Shown: piece by piece, positions 33,701 to 42,980 of the stretch | How the letters are laid out: each line of letters starts with the position of its first letter | Numbering within the stretch: position 1 is the stretch's first letter | Assembly (NCBI GenBank): GCA_937863685.1 | Contig: CALMGM010000008.1 | Span: 124,001-188,000 of the forward strand | Source: an uncultured bacterium | GTDB taxonomy: Bacteria > Edwardsbacteria > AC1 > EtOH8 | Reading direction: 5' to 3' | DNA length: 64,000 nucleotides | Made by a program: the position numbers and the translations under genes | The notes under the pieces: model-generated | The model's input: the letters and a program-made list of their open reading frames with translations, nothing else | Told to the model about the DNA's origin: nothing | Databases searched by the model: none

Positions 33701-35017
33701 GTTGTTGTAATAGTTGTAGGTGACGACCACATTGTTTGTCTTGTAATTATAATCGACATACAACTGAGCTCCACCAAAATAGGGAATGCCCAGGGTGATG
33801 GTCCCGTTGGAAGCAACGAAACTGCCTCCGCTGTAATAGTTGGTCCCGGTATCAAGAGGATTGTCATAGATCCCCAGCACCTGGGCCACCGGTGTAATGG
33901 CCACCATCAAGGTCATGCTGTCCGAGGGCCAGCACTCTTCGCTGTTCACGGATGCAGTCTTATCTTGCTTGGGGGTGCCCAGAGTGATCAATCCCATTTC
34001 CGGATTGTATGAGCCGCCGACGTAGTAATTGGTGCCCAGATGGTTGGTATCGTTGACCTCCCATACCCCTTCGACGTCAGTCAGCACCTGGCCGAACAGG
34101 TTGATGTGCAGGCTGTCATCGGTGATCTTCTGGATGTGGACCTTCCTGATCTCCCCGGCGTCGAGCTTGCCCCGGGAAAGATAATAATACTTGTTATAGG
34201 GGTTAAGCCTGTTGGCATCGCTGACCGGTTCCATGTTTATCCCCGACCAGCTGCTCACTCCGCTTAAAGGAGATGGGCTACCGTCTGGGGCTGTCGCTTG
34301 CAGCAACCTCACTCCCAGATATTGGGGAATCACCCCGAAACCGGCGTCGCATTGCCCGGAATCCGCCGTGACCCAGAGAAGCCCCCTATTCCCACCGTTG
34401 ACCGGATCAGCCGAGTTGTCAAAACCGCAGAAATCAAGGTTGGCCGAGTTGTTAACCGCATCCCGAAAGACATTGGGCAGGTGGTACAGCCCGGCATAAC
34501 AGCTGTCCACCGTCTGGATGCCGGAATTCCTGATCTTGTAATTTATAATATAGAACTTATCTATCGGAGCATATCCCCATTGGTAGGCTGTCAGTTTGGT
34601 TTCTATTCCCAAAGGAGTTCCCTGATTTAAAATACTGTCGGTATCGGTAAACCCCGCCTGCAGTTCCAGCGGGGAGATCGCTCCGGGAATGGTGACCGAC
34701 ACCTGCCCGGCATCGCCGCACCATTCGTTGGCTATTGTTCCGAAATAGGATACATATCCGGCGCTAACATCAAAATGTTTCTTGTTGTCGACCGATCCCC
34801 CTACCCACAGGCTGGCTACCTTCAAAAGCGATTTATAATCGTGGTATGGGAAAAAGCCTGCGGCATAATTAAAACCAGCCGTGGTGTCTCCTATAAATCC
34901 ATTAGAAAGAAGCTCGCTTTTCAAAGCCCCGGCGTTGATGGTAGCCCTATCGCTGCTGGCCGAGCATATCCCGGCGGCCAGGGACAAGATCATTAAACCA
35001 AACCAGATTTTTTTCAT
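30800..35017 (-). CDS. Secreted kelch/carboxypeptidase-regulatory protein with T9SS sorting domain
   Basis: 1405 residues; signal peptide 1-20. N-terminal domain (about 25-310) of unknown type. Residues about 315-564 contain four spaced copies of a (V/I)-x-GVY...GTNYYxGGSFxxxxGxITLGxP unit (315-349, 379-412, 459-495, 534-564). Three carboxypeptidase-regulatory-like domains follow (about 650-900; ITGT/SGTITRTDGTTPVSNAKI type), then a kelch propeller (about 925-1210; repeated VYVLGGRD, IYVVGGYD, VYAVGGFN, VYAIGGQ), one more regulatory-like domain and a type A sorting domain (AYPNPAKG, LTVYNVLGQKVKTL, VANGIYIYR). Likely a surface adhesin or binding protein. Own promoter and terminator. Confidence 0.85.
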   Translation of the reverse strand: MKKIWFGLMILSLAAGICSASSDRATINAGALKSELLSNGFIGDTTAGFNYAAGFFPYHDYKSLLKVASLWVGGSVDNKKHFDVSAGYVSYFGTIANEWCGDAGQVSVTIPGAISPLELQAGFTDTDSILNQGTPLGIETKLTAYQWGYAPIDKFYIINYKIRNSGIQTVDSCYAGLYHLPNVFRDAVNNSANLDFCGFDNSADPVNGGNRGLLWVTADSGQCDAGFGVIPQYLGVRLLQATAPDGSPSPLSGVSSWSGINMEPVSDANRLNPYNKYYYLSRGKLDAGEIRKVHIQKITDDSLHINLFGQVLTDVEGVWEVNDTNHLGTNYYVGGSYNPEMGLITLGTPKQDKTASVNSEECWPSDSMTLMVAITPVAQVLGIYDNPLDTGTNYYSGGSFVASNGTITLGIPYFGGAQLYVDYNYKTNNVVVTYNYYNNKILTTPWDAYTLQIDPTRVQEVEGVYWAKDSSCLGTNYFIGGSFDRSSGMITLPAPIDEDTLLTEKYPTQMYDEFWGPQDDTLLVNWMDPTKVAEILAVYDDTNMDRYPGGSYDPVTGTITLGIPFSIADYHNVWVTYRYIAVPNVWVKNFAPDIATQNMLASVGPWTMVPGDSGQAAFAVVAGNTLAELQTASDSAQYIWDNPAAIVTANSGSISGMVEKTGGRGPVPAAKVVLFGSLGTAIDSAYSDATGRYYMGNILSGSYDSLVATSSNYLPGKIDISTPILATQNIAGMDIALASEKAELSGTITRTDGTTPVSNAKIIIMGTNNDSTSSDASGFYHFAFVKTASGDSLIFRAQDCLIDTVPSPNLLQDSSVVMDHTLHSIYGWIDGKVTKVDGITPISNANVTAVSGIDTAAAISQADGSYSISGLLADTYIVKYSAQWYASDSGMGIAVMTDSTTIINQTLKQENNFTDLIWKKKSAMPGWRYGAGTCQVQGKVYVLGGRDYLGATTAVYCYDPSADTLGGEPWTVKAPMPTARYGLGATSVGDSIIYVVGGYDADSTALSVLEAYVPITDSWITGLAGMPTPRAFLGVASIADTVYAVGGFNSVFPGLDTVELYLPGSNSWVTKKALLGGPSFGRAGMGFASLDSMGVKRVYAIGGQRVDGSILQNNVKYNPIANSWTSRTSLLWLSAFSAAVSINDSLYFTGGKNLTDGYLRKVGVYNTFANNWTSLADLPLAVAFHSSASLDSVGIWVLGGKTDDTYISDDIYMGFKPGGITGLCNTTTNGPVVGALVSAIYGSKIKNTEATDNNGYYTLVGLEPGAYNVHIYKAGVMDTVISQVVVRWGRTTDIGTVTGVAGGKPGVLVSSFALHPAYPNPAKGFCNISYQIPADSRVELTVYNVLGQKVKTLVSGNSKAGNYTMKWAGDDSRGQKVANGIYIYRLQMNSGTENKTATRKLVLLK

Positions 35018-35061
35018 TTCTCCTCCAAATTTACATTGCCCAAGATAAAGATATACCTTTT

Positions 35062-35090
35062 AGTATATTGATTTTTTGGTGTTTTGTCAA
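35062..35090 (-). promoter_or_regulatory. Promoter of the kelch-protein gene
   Basis: TTGACA (35090-35085) and TATACT (35067-35062) with a 17-nt spacer on the minus strand, 45 nt before the ATG. A near-perfect housekeeping promoter. Confidence 0.85.
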
Positions 35091-35183
35091 CAGTAAAGTA
35101 TCCCTTTCCATTGTAAAACATATCATTTTACCCCCCAACTTTGGCCGTTATTCACAGAAAGCAATGAGGGGTCCGGCATAAAC

Positions 35184-35217
35184 AAATTGACGTCCCTGGC
35201 CCCAGGGACGTCAATTT
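35184..35217 (-). terminator. Terminator of the large S8 protease gene
   Basis: AAATTGACGTCCCTGG (35184-35199) and CCAGGGACGTCAATTT (35202-35217) form a 16-bp perfect stem with a two-base centre, 14 nt past the stop codon; TTTGTTT follows on the minus strand. Confidence 0.88.
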
Positions 35218-35231
35218 GAAGACATTTTGGT

Positions 35232-38200
35232 TTATTTGATCAAAGTGATCTTCTTGGTGGCCTTTAACCCTCCAGCCTCCAGGTTATAGAAATAGATTCC
35301 ATTGGAAAGGGTCTGGCCCCTGTCATTTTTGCCGTTCCATTTGGCCGTATAGAAACCAGCGGGCATGACCTCGTTTACCAACGTCCGTACCAGTTGTCCG
35401 GTGATGTTGTAGATCTTCAGGCTTACCTGGGACCTGGACGGTATCTGGAAATTTATCTCGGCATGGCGGGTAAGTGGATTAAATGGGTTGGGCCTGGCGG
35501 CCGATAATCCAAAAATTAAGGCTTGGACCAGGGATCTGACCTCGATCGGCCCGTAGACCACCTGATTCCCGTCGCCGGAGACTTCGATCAGCTGGTAGAA
35601 GTATAGTTGGCTGGGATCCACCGAGGCGTCCAGGTAGCTGTACTCCTTGGGTTCATTGCTGTTTCCGTCAGAAACGATTATTTTGTTTATTTCAGCAAAC
35701 GGACCCACCACCGAATTCCCCCTTTTGATTATCCATTCCCTGCAATCTATCTCGGACTCGGTCCTCCACTTGAGGTTGATGCCCTGGGCCGAAGCCAGGC
35801 AGTTGAAGTAGGACAGGGTGACCGCTTTGACTGTGCTTATGCCGTTTATCACGTTCAGGGTGGCGGTGGACAGCGGTCCCCAGTTGGCCGGGGTTTTGGA
35901 GGGCGAAGCGTCCTGGGCCCTCAGATAGATGGTGTAGGCGCCGACCGGCCAGCCATCGGTGGACAAATCACCATTAACACTCTCGATCAATTGGTTGAAG
36001 CTCCCGTCGGTGGCAGACAGCATGGCCACCCGGGCTGATCCGCTGACATAGGCCGAGCATTTGACCGCAGCAATATTGGACAGTCCGGTGCTGGAATCGG
36101 AGGCGATCGCCTGAACTTGCAAAACGTTGTTTGTTTGATTGCCCACCGGGCTCCGGGCGAACTTGATGCTGCCGGGAAGAACCACCGGACCAAAATTATC
36201 ACCGCCCACCCGGTTGATGGCAAAGGTGCCCACCGTGTCAGATCCGGACATCACCGGGTAGACCCCCTTGTCTTTGACCCTGACCCTCACCTGGTATTTG
36301 TCCCCGTTGGTAGAAGCCACATTCCAGGCATAGGGAGAAGCAATGGCGGTTCCCTTGGTTATCAGATTCCAGCTGGTGCCGGCATTGTCAGAATACTCGA
36401 TGAAGGTGGTGTCTATGGTAGCTCCGCCCCAGGCCGCCGAGGTCCAGGCGATGGAGATCGGGCTGGTGTTATAGGTGTTCCCGGCCACCGGAGTGCTGAT
36501 CAATACATCGGGATGGTCGTGGCCGATCAGCCAGATGAACATCTTGTTCAACACGTCGATCCGGGAAGCGCTGGTTTTATTGGTCGTATCAAACTGGGTG
36601 ATCTCAAAGGCGTTATAAACGACCTTGGTCTTCTGCCCGCCCCAGACCCCGTTGCCCGGCGTTCCCAAGGCGCTGTTGGAAATCCATTTGTTGCCGCAGG
36701 TATCCATGGCATTGGGACCGTCCCATACCGGGGTTACCACTCCTGATCCGGCTACGCCCCATATACTGTCGCCGCAGGCTCCGTTGCGGAAAGGCTGGTA
36801 TGCCAAGCCGGAGGTATATCCGCCGGAGATGGAATCGTTGGTTATTCCATACAACGGACTGAAGTCCAGTTCGTTGGTAACGTCGCCTTTATAGGTAAAA
36901 TGCAGGTAGTTGCGGCAGAACAGGGTGTCGGCAGCTCTGGTTGCCGCCGGCCTTCCGTCAAGGTTTGCCCAGGAATCCCAGCCGATATCGTGGCCGGTCA
37001 CGGAAAATCTTGCCCCAAGGTTGTGGTAAGCCGCAATGGTATCACGATACCAGGATTCCAAAGCAGGATAATTCTCCTGGCCGTTTTGGAAATAAACAGC
37101 TTTATAGTCTTTGAGCTTGGCGGTGGAGAAGGCCCCCTGCTCCGTTGTCAACCAATCGTAGCTCCAGCCGCCGGCATTTAAGGCGCTGGTCAGAAAATCG
37201 GGATGGGCGAACTCGAAAGCGTCTCCGCTGGAAAGGTTGGTGTTGAATACCACCACCAGAACATCCGATCCGCTGGCCGATCCGGTGCTGAACGTGTAAT
37301 GACGGCCGGCATTGTCATCCCGGACCGTGTTCCCCCGGTAATCCTTGCTTTCGATGTCAAAGTAATAGAGCGTGCTGCCTGTCAAGCTGGTCAACTTGAC
37401 GTTATGATCGAAGACATACGGGGTATCCAGCGTCAAAGTGCTGCCCAGTGCGGTGGTCGTGCCGTAATATATTTTGCTGTTGGCGTTCTCGCTGGTGGTC
37501 CAGTGAATATACTTGGCCGAGGCATTGGGCGGGGTCGGATCGTAGGCATAAACATTGGAGATAGTAAAGGTGTTGCCGTCGACTACGGCATAGGTGGAAT
37601 CGCTGCCGGCCGGGTTGGTGTCGTCGTACCGGACCCAGATAGTGTCCCTGGCATCCACCGACAGCCGGCCGTCCCCGTGGACCGGGTTGCCGTTTAAAAG
37701 GGCTAGGCTTCCCCGGAACAGTCCGTCGCCCACCTTGGTGCAGGCAAGGGTCTCCGGCTGGGTTTCCACCAATTTGGCCCGGATAACTACGTTATTGGAT
37801 GCTAAGATATTATTGGGATCGATTATTTCAACTTTCAGGGTATCGTTGGAGCCGGTTATTACCGGAATGGCGTACACTGGTTTGTTCAAAAACACCTTGC
37901 CCATAGCCGGGTATGTGGCGACAGCGGTCTTATAGGTTATCACCAGGGCAAAGGGCTGCGGCCCCACCGCCACGTTACGGCCGGTGACGGTTATCCTCCA
38001 AGTGCCGGCGGCCGGGGCCGTCACTCTGATGCCTTCCAGCACGTCTATGGAGTCGTTATCGGTGGCCGCAGTGTTGGTCTGCCTTGGCACCGCGGCATTA
38101 AAGCGGTTTCCTCGGTAGCGGACCGCCGAGGGATTATAGGCATCCAGGTCCAGGTCGTTGACTAGGGTCCTGGCGGCAGCAGGGTTCCCGGGATAATCGG

Positions 38201-40253
38201 TCCAGTTTACCCCGATCTTCAACCCGGTGGCCCCGGCTGGAACGGTCAATAAATATTCATAGACTTCTCCGGTCAAAACACCGGTCCGGTTGTCGTTGAC
38301 GATCAGCTTGACCCCGTTCCCGGAAAGGTAGAGGGCGGTGTCCAGATTGACCCTCCCCCAGCCGTACATGGAATCCGGATAAAAAGAAGCGCAATAGCTG
38401 GTGGTGCTGTCGCCGCTGATGGCCAGCATGGCTTTCATCAAAGCGCCGGACGGTGTAAATCCGTTGGCGGCAATCTTGGTGCCGGTGGGATACCAGCCCT
38501 CGGTGAAATACTGGCGGATAAGGGCCGTGGCTCCGGCGGTGATTGGGCAGGCCATCGATGTCCCCTGCATGCTTAAAGTTCCGACATCAACTCCCCCGTT
38601 GGCCGAAAGAATGGCCGTCCCGGGAGCCGTTACCGTCGGATTCAGACGCCCGTCGGCGTGCCTTCCCCAGCTGGAGAAGGTGGCCCTGGTGCTGGCCCCG
38701 CCGGGATTGGTGCCGGCCGAAAGTGCGCCCACCGCAATACCGTTCTTGTTGACGGCCGGGGACCCGGCCTTGGAGCCCGGCTGGGTCTTGGTGCCGTCGT
38801 TGTCATCGGAGAACAGGAATAAAAAGTCCTTGTGGCTCCACATGAACTGGTCGGTCTCCATGCCGCTGAGATCGTAGACCCCGTTGGCCGATGAGTCCCC
38901 CCAGGAGTTGGATGATATGTACGCCCGCTGTCCGCCCAGGTACTTGGCGGCGCTGTCCCAGCCCCAGGATCCCACCCGGTTGATATCCCAGGTGCCGTAG
39001 ACCGAGCCGGAGTCGCCTCCGCCGTCCACAAAAATAAGCTTTGCATTCTTGGCCATGCCGTCCATGGCGTAGGTGCCCAGGGCGTCATCATTGCCCACAA
39101 TGCTGCCGGAGGTATGGGTGCCATGATAGGAATTGGCCGATTCGTCTCCGTAGCGGGACATGGTCCCGGGATTCCATCCCAGATCGATCTCGTCTTCTCT
39201 TCCGCCCGGCTGCTGGCCTACAACTTTGGAGTGGTTGACATCCCAGTACCATTCGCTGATGCCGTCCACATAGGCGTGGCGGTGGGCATTATCCCTGAAG
39301 AAATACTGCGATTCGCGGCAGCCGGTGTCCAGGTCCAGCACGATCTGGCCTTCGCCCATGATCCCGGCGGCCCATATCGGCCGGTAATTGGCAACTGTGC
39401 CGTAGGCCTGGACCACCACCTGGCTGTTGGCGTTCTGGATACGGAATACCGGCATTGGTTCTATCCAGAAAACACCCTTGATATTTGCCAGGGTATTCAA
39501 TTTGTCCTCGCTGATGTCCACGAATATCTTTTTGTTGAACTTGCCGGGTTCCCATTCAAAAACAGATTTATGAAATATCTTATGTCCTACCACCGATTCG
39601 ATGTCTTTTATCGAGGCAGTGACGTCCTCGGGGCTGAAAATATTGATGGTCGCCCTGATCTTGCCGCCCTTGGCCTGGGCAGAGATCCGGGGGGAGACCT
39701 TATAGGCCGGCTGGAACAGCCCGGTCCATTTGACCTCGCTTTTGGTGGCGGTGATGTTGTTTCTGATGATCTCGTTCATCCGGACCACAAAGGCATAGTT
39801 GGGCAGGTAGAACATCACCTCGGCCCCGGCCTTTTCCAAACCCTTGCGCCAGCTGTCCTGCACCGGGCCGTTGAACTGGACGATGTAATAGGTCAACTCG
39901 TCGCCTTTGGGAGCGCTATATTTCAAATCGGAAGGCAGGGTGGGCTCGCCGGCATCAGTATTGATCTTATAGCCATTGGAAAATTCAATTATATTGGCGT
40001 TGGCATATGGCGCCGGGTTTACCGCCCTTTTGTTCTGGCCGATGAATTTGGGGATATCGGAAATAACCGATTGGTCGTTGCTGACCGCTTTGGCTGCCGG
40101 AACGGCAGCGGTGGATGTCTTGGTCACCTGCGGAACACTTTGGTTGGCATCCAGTTTATACGCCGAAACTTCGTTGAGACCGGCTAAGGATAACGCCACC
40201 ATAGTTACCGCTAGAACCAATCCGGTTAACCATACTCCGGTTTTCCTAGCCAT
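35232..40253 (-). CDS. Secreted S8 subtilase with T9SS sorting domain (1673 aa)
   Basis: Signal peptide 1-31. Residues about 60-270 are a propeptide-like region (YYIVQFNGPVQDSWRKGL, LPNYAFVVRMN). The S8 catalytic domain (about 290-650) has D309 in LDLDTG, H377 in YHGTHTSG, a probable oxyanion N485 and S566 in QGTSMACP. A C-terminal subtilase-type domain follows, then Fn3-like domains (including TSENANSKIYYGTT), a GATase-like domain (about 1080-1270), further Ig-like regions, and an Fn3-like plus type A sorting domain (RPNPFNPLT, LKIYNITGQLVRTL, LSNGIYFYN). The same propeptide-like region occurs in the other S8 protein. AAGGAG precedes the ATG and a motif-bearing AT-rich leader lies upstream. 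Confidence 0.9.
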   Translation of the reverse strand: MARKTGVWLTGLVLAVTMVALSLAGLNEVSAYKLDANQSVPQVTKTSTAAVPAAKAVSNDQSVISDIPKFIGQNKRAVNPAPYANANIIEFSNGYKINTDAGEPTLPSDLKYSAPKGDELTYYIVQFNGPVQDSWRKGLEKAGAEVMFYLPNYAFVVRMNEIIRNNITATKSEVKWTGLFQPAYKVSPRISAQAKGGKIRATINIFSPEDVTASIKDIESVVGHKIFHKSVFEWEPGKFNKKIFVDISEDKLNTLANIKGVFWIEPMPVFRIQNANSQVVVQAYGTVANYRPIWAAGIMGEGQIVLDLDTGCRESQYFFRDNAHRHAYVDGISEWYWDVNHSKVVGQQPGGREDEIDLGWNPGTMSRYGDESANSYHGTHTSGSIVGNDDALGTYAMDGMAKNAKLIFVDGGGDSGSVYGTWDINRVGSWGWDSAAKYLGGQRAYISSNSWGDSSANGVYDLSGMETDQFMWSHKDFLFLFSDDNDGTKTQPGSKAGSPAVNKNGIAVGALSAGTNPGGASTRATFSSWGRHADGRLNPTVTAPGTAILSANGGVDVGTLSMQGTSMACPITAGATALIRQYFTEGWYPTGTKIAANGFTPSGALMKAMLAISGDSTTSYCASFYPDSMYGWGRVNLDTALYLSGNGVKLIVNDNRTGVLTGEVYEYLLTVPAGATGLKIGVNWTDYPGNPAAARTLVNDLDLDAYNPSAVRYRGNRFNAAVPRQTNTAATDNDSIDVLEGIRVTAPAAGTWRITVTGRNVAVGPQPFALVITYKTAVATYPAMGKVFLNKPVYAIPVITGSNDTLKVEIIDPNNILASNNVVIRAKLVETQPETLACTKVGDGLFRGSLALLNGNPVHGDGRLSVDARDTIWVRYDDTNPAGSDSTYAVVDGNTFTISNVYAYDPTPPNASAKYIHWTTSENANSKIYYGTTTALGSTLTLDTPYVFDHNVKLTSLTGSTLYYFDIESKDYRGNTVRDDNAGRHYTFSTGSASGSDVLVVVFNTNLSSGDAFEFAHPDFLTSALNAGGWSYDWLTTEQGAFSTAKLKDYKAVYFQNGQENYPALESWYRDTIAAYHNLGARFSVTGHDIGWDSWANLDGRPAATRAADTLFCRNYLHFTYKGDVTNELDFSPLYGITNDSISGGYTSGLAYQPFRNGACGDSIWGVAGSGVVTPVWDGPNAMDTCGNKWISNSALGTPGNGVWGGQKTKVVYNAFEITQFDTTNKTSASRIDVLNKMFIWLIGHDHPDVLISTPVAGNTYNTSPISIAWTSAAWGGATIDTTFIEYSDNAGTSWNLITKGTAIASPYAWNVASTNGDKYQVRVRVKDKGVYPVMSGSDTVGTFAINRVGGDNFGPVVLPGSIKFARSPVGNQTNNVLQVQAIASDSSTGLSNIAAVKCSAYVSGSARVAMLSATDGSFNQLIESVNGDLSTDGWPVGAYTIYLRAQDASPSKTPANWGPLSTATLNVINGISTVKAVTLSYFNCLASAQGINLKWRTESEIDCREWIIKRGNSVVGPFAEINKIIVSDGNSNEPKEYSYLDASVDPSQLYFYQLIEVSGDGNQVVYGPIEVRSLVQALIFGLSAARPNPFNPLTRHAEINFQIPSRSQVSLKIYNITGQLVRTLVNEVMPAGFYTAKWNGKNDRGQTLSNGIYFYNLEAGGLKATKKITLIK

Positions 40254-40300
40254 GTTTTTTCTCCTTTTTTATTGATTATTTTGATTTTTCACAATTATCA

Positions 40301-40326
40301 AATATAATATATGCAATTTACATGCC
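40301..40326 (-). promoter_or_regulatory. Protease promoter element, copy 1
   Basis: On the coding (minus) strand GGCAT-GTA-AATTGCAT (40326-40311), then ATAT, then TATATT (40306-40301), about 48 nt before the ATG. The two GCAT half-sites start 11 bp apart. It matches the elements at 53484-53509 and 56761-56787. Confidence 0.6.
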
Positions 40327-40523
40327 GTTAGAATATTTTTCTTTATTCTAACAATTTACCATCCAATATGTTAAAAAACATTTTTATTCGTCAGACAACA
40401 TTTTTTCTTGATCATATACATAATTAACGCAAATATTACATCAATATTATATTAATCTTATAATGTATTGAATGTTAACATATTATGTTGATGCATTAAT
40501 TGCTGTTGATTTTTTGATATTTA

Positions 40524-40554
40524 AAAATGGCAGGGTATTAATCCCTGCCATTTT
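40524..40554 (-). terminator. Terminator of the 796-residue cargo gene
   Basis: AAAATGGCAGGG (40524-40535) and CCCTGCCATTTT (40543-40554) form a 12-bp stem with a TATTAAT loop, followed by T-rich sequence on the minus strand, 22 nt past the stop. Confidence 0.88.
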
Positions 40555-40576
40555 GTTTGGATATTGGATAATTGTG

Positions 40577-42967
40577 TTATCTTACCTTTACCATTTTCTT
40601 GGTCAGGTTTTGGTCGCCGGTGGTCAGGCGGTAGAGGTAAACTCCGTTGGACACTTTCTTTCCGCTGTGGTCCAGACCGTTCCAGGAAACCTCATGCATA
40701 CCGGCAGGCTGATTCCCGTCGCACAGGGTGGCGACCTCCTGCCCCACTATGTTGTATACCTTCAAAGCCACCTGGGAAGCATTGGGGAGAACATAAGAGA
40801 TGGAAGTGCTGCTGGTGAACGGGTTGGGTCTGGCCTGGTTTAATATGGCGGTTTTACCGTATACCAGCGCCTCCGGCTCGCCTTCCACCTTATAAAAGGC
40901 CGGGATCCCGAACCACCTGAGCACCCTGGCGATGAACTCGGTACGAGTCAGTTTGCCTGGAGTATTGGAGCCCACCGCCTCCAGGGGAGTTGAGGAAAAT
41001 ACGGTTTTATAAACGGCAGTGGAACATCTGATAACGCTGGAACCGCCTATGGTCTTGAACTGAAATACCGATTCAGCGCCGGGTAGCGGGAACATCCGGT
41101 CTATGGATTTGTAGTTCCCGGCCGTTCCGGCGGTCATGATAGCCAGGGTGTCCGGTGTGCCATGGCTTATCGGCAGAGCCACCAGGCCGATAGAGTTGAT
41201 GTTGGCGGTGGCTACATTAGAGACGTCAAAATCGGCCTTAAGATAGCTATTATAGAAAACTGCCGTATCGGTCACATTCTGCCCCAGATTCTTGGAGGAC
41301 AGTAACAGGTTGCCTCCCCGGTCCAGAAATGCCGACAGGCTGTCCCGTTCGATCTGGGTCAGGGTGGTTAGGCTGTCATCACCGGTGAACCAAACCAGCA
41401 CATCGAATTGGCTGAGCGTTGTCAGAACACTGGCCTTGCTGTTGTCCCAGTAGCCGTAGAGCACCCCGGTGGTGTCCATGCAGCTGGTATAATAGTCCCC
41501 ATAGTTATTGGTTGGCAGGGCATCGTTGACCAGAAGTATTTTATACTTGTGATCGCCCACAAAAAACTGCCAGGGGGTCAGCGAGCCTCCGGCCGGAAAA
41601 TATCCGGCGTTCCAGATGGGCAGGCCGGCCTGGTCCAGCGCCCCGTCACGGCCGCTGACATAATACTGGACCATGGTGCCTGGATATTGGGGAGGGATGG
41701 AAGCCCTGTATTCATCGGGATTGCCGGTGGGCGACATGGGAATATAGTTCCAACTGGTATCGCTGGAAGCGAACGGCTTCACCCGGTAATAAAGCCGGAC
41801 CTGGGATATGCCGGAGGTATCTGTCACCAGAGTGTAGACCTGGAACGGGCCGGTGAAAGAAGTGTCCTTCCAGGTGGTGGTATTGGACAATTGGGGCGGG
41901 GTCCAGTCGAAAATCCTGAAGTTGTTGTTGACCCCCGGCGCAGTGTACGGTTGATAGGAATAATTCCCGGTGGTGCCGTCGGTGGCCTTGATATGCCAGA
42001 TCACCGTGACCGGATCGATGACCGGAAGGTTCTGGGCCGGTATGGTGTAATAATAGGTATCGCCGGCCACGCTGTCCCGGGGGAAAGGCACCCAAGCGGT
42101 GGCGTCAATATCGAATACCCACAGGGAGTCGTTGGCAATGGGTCCTTCGCTCTTGAAACTGGTCCACACCGGGTACGGCCCCAGTTGGTCGGTATTGGCG
42201 ATCAGCTGAGTGTTGTATGACCAGGGATCGATGATCCGGAAATGGTTCATGGTGTCGCGCTTGACAGGATATTGTCCCCAGTTCCCCATCTCATCGTAAG
42301 CCACCATGAACCAGTTGACATTGACGGGCGTCAGCGAACCGCCCCCATGCCGGGGGATGCTGTAATAATAATAACCGTCTGCCCCGATGCTGTCCCGGGG
42401 ATAATTGGCGCCGCCGGCGATATCGCTGTAGAGCTCGTCGCTGTTGACCACATTGCCGTAAGCGGTGGTCAGGTTCGTCTTCACCCACAGTGGCCCGGTA
42501 AAAAAGGTATCCTTAAGGGCGCTGACGTTGGTGTATTCGGGCGAGTATACGGTATTGATGAAGCTGTAGTAAGCATTGTTCCCCGGATCTTCGGTGGTGC
42601 CAGTATAAGAAGCGTTATCGGCCCAAACCGAATAGGCTACCTCTACCGGGGTCTCCAGTCCTACCGGAACGGATGGGATGTCAAAATAAAAAGTGTCCCC
42701 CACCTGGGTATATTCCTCGATCCAGTTGTCGTTGGGGTCAAGCCAGCCGGTATACGGCCAAAACCAAGCACCGTTCGGTGGGTTGAAGTTGAAACCCAGC
42801 GCAACATAGCCAATGCCTTCGTCGCATTTTATCACCGTCCTAACGGTGTAGGGTCCGGCATAGCTGGTGTCCGGCCAGAGGGTGGTCAGAGTGATGGTCG
42901 GAGCGGCTGCGTTGGCAGAAACAACAGCCAAAGCCAGAATGGCAGTTAATAATATTAATTTACGCAT
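40577..42967 (-). CDS. Secreted Ig-like repeat/GATase-like protein with T9SS sorting domain
   Basis: 796 residues; signal peptide 1-20. Four copies of a (T)xWxDTSFxGPF-V-T strand motif start at about 29, 149, 256 and 364, each opening an Ig-like domain of about 110 residues. Residues about 474-690 look like a GATase/flavodoxin-like domain (YKILLVNDALP, DVLVWFTGDDSLTTL, LDRGGNLLLSS). The sorting domain ends the protein (ARPNPFTSS, LKVYNIVGQEVATL, VSNGVYLYR, final R). No catalytic motif seen. It starts 13 nt after the stop of the 898-residue cargo gene, so the two form an operon. Confidence 0.82.
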   Translation of the reverse strand: MRKLILLTAILALAVVSANAAAPTITLTTLWPDTSYAGPYTVRTVIKCDEGIGYVALGFNFNPPNGAWFWPYTGWLDPNDNWIEEYTQVGDTFYFDIPSVPVGLETPVEVAYSVWADNASYTGTTEDPGNNAYYSFINTVYSPEYTNVSALKDTFFTGPLWVKTNLTTAYGNVVNSDELYSDIAGGANYPRDSIGADGYYYYSIPRHGGGSLTPVNVNWFMVAYDEMGNWGQYPVKRDTMNHFRIIDPWSYNTQLIANTDQLGPYPVWTSFKSEGPIANDSLWVFDIDATAWVPFPRDSVAGDTYYYTIPAQNLPVIDPVTVIWHIKATDGTTGNYSYQPYTAPGVNNNFRIFDWTPPQLSNTTTWKDTSFTGPFQVYTLVTDTSGISQVRLYYRVKPFASSDTSWNYIPMSPTGNPDEYRASIPPQYPGTMVQYYVSGRDGALDQAGLPIWNAGYFPAGGSLTPWQFFVGDHKYKILLVNDALPTNNYGDYYTSCMDTTGVLYGYWDNSKASVLTTLSQFDVLVWFTGDDSLTTLTQIERDSLSAFLDRGGNLLLSSKNLGQNVTDTAVFYNSYLKADFDVSNVATANINSIGLVALPISHGTPDTLAIMTAGTAGNYKSIDRMFPLPGAESVFQFKTIGGSSVIRCSTAVYKTVFSSTPLEAVGSNTPGKLTRTEFIARVLRWFGIPAFYKVEGEPEALVYGKTAILNQARPNPFTSSTSISYVLPNASQVALKVYNIVGQEVATLCDGNQPAGMHEVSWNGLDHSGKKVSNGVYLYRLTTGDQNLTKKMVKVR

Positions 42968-42980
42968 CTATTGCCTCTCC

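Larger units (their letters stand above)
40254..40576. other. AT-rich intergenic region upstream of the large S8 gene
   Basis: 323 nt, visibly much richer in A and T than the flanking genes. It contains the protease promoter element (40301-40326), no plausible ORF, and the terminator at 40524-40554. It also has GTTGATGCATTAAT near 40490, a near-copy of GTTGATGCATTTAT near 53580 in the other protease's leader. Confidence 0.6.

Noticed and set aside
40254-40576. AT-rich gap as a replication origin or attachment site
   Set aside because: No DnaA-box cluster, no replication gene nearby and no integrase or tRNA; it is better explained as a promoter/terminator region.
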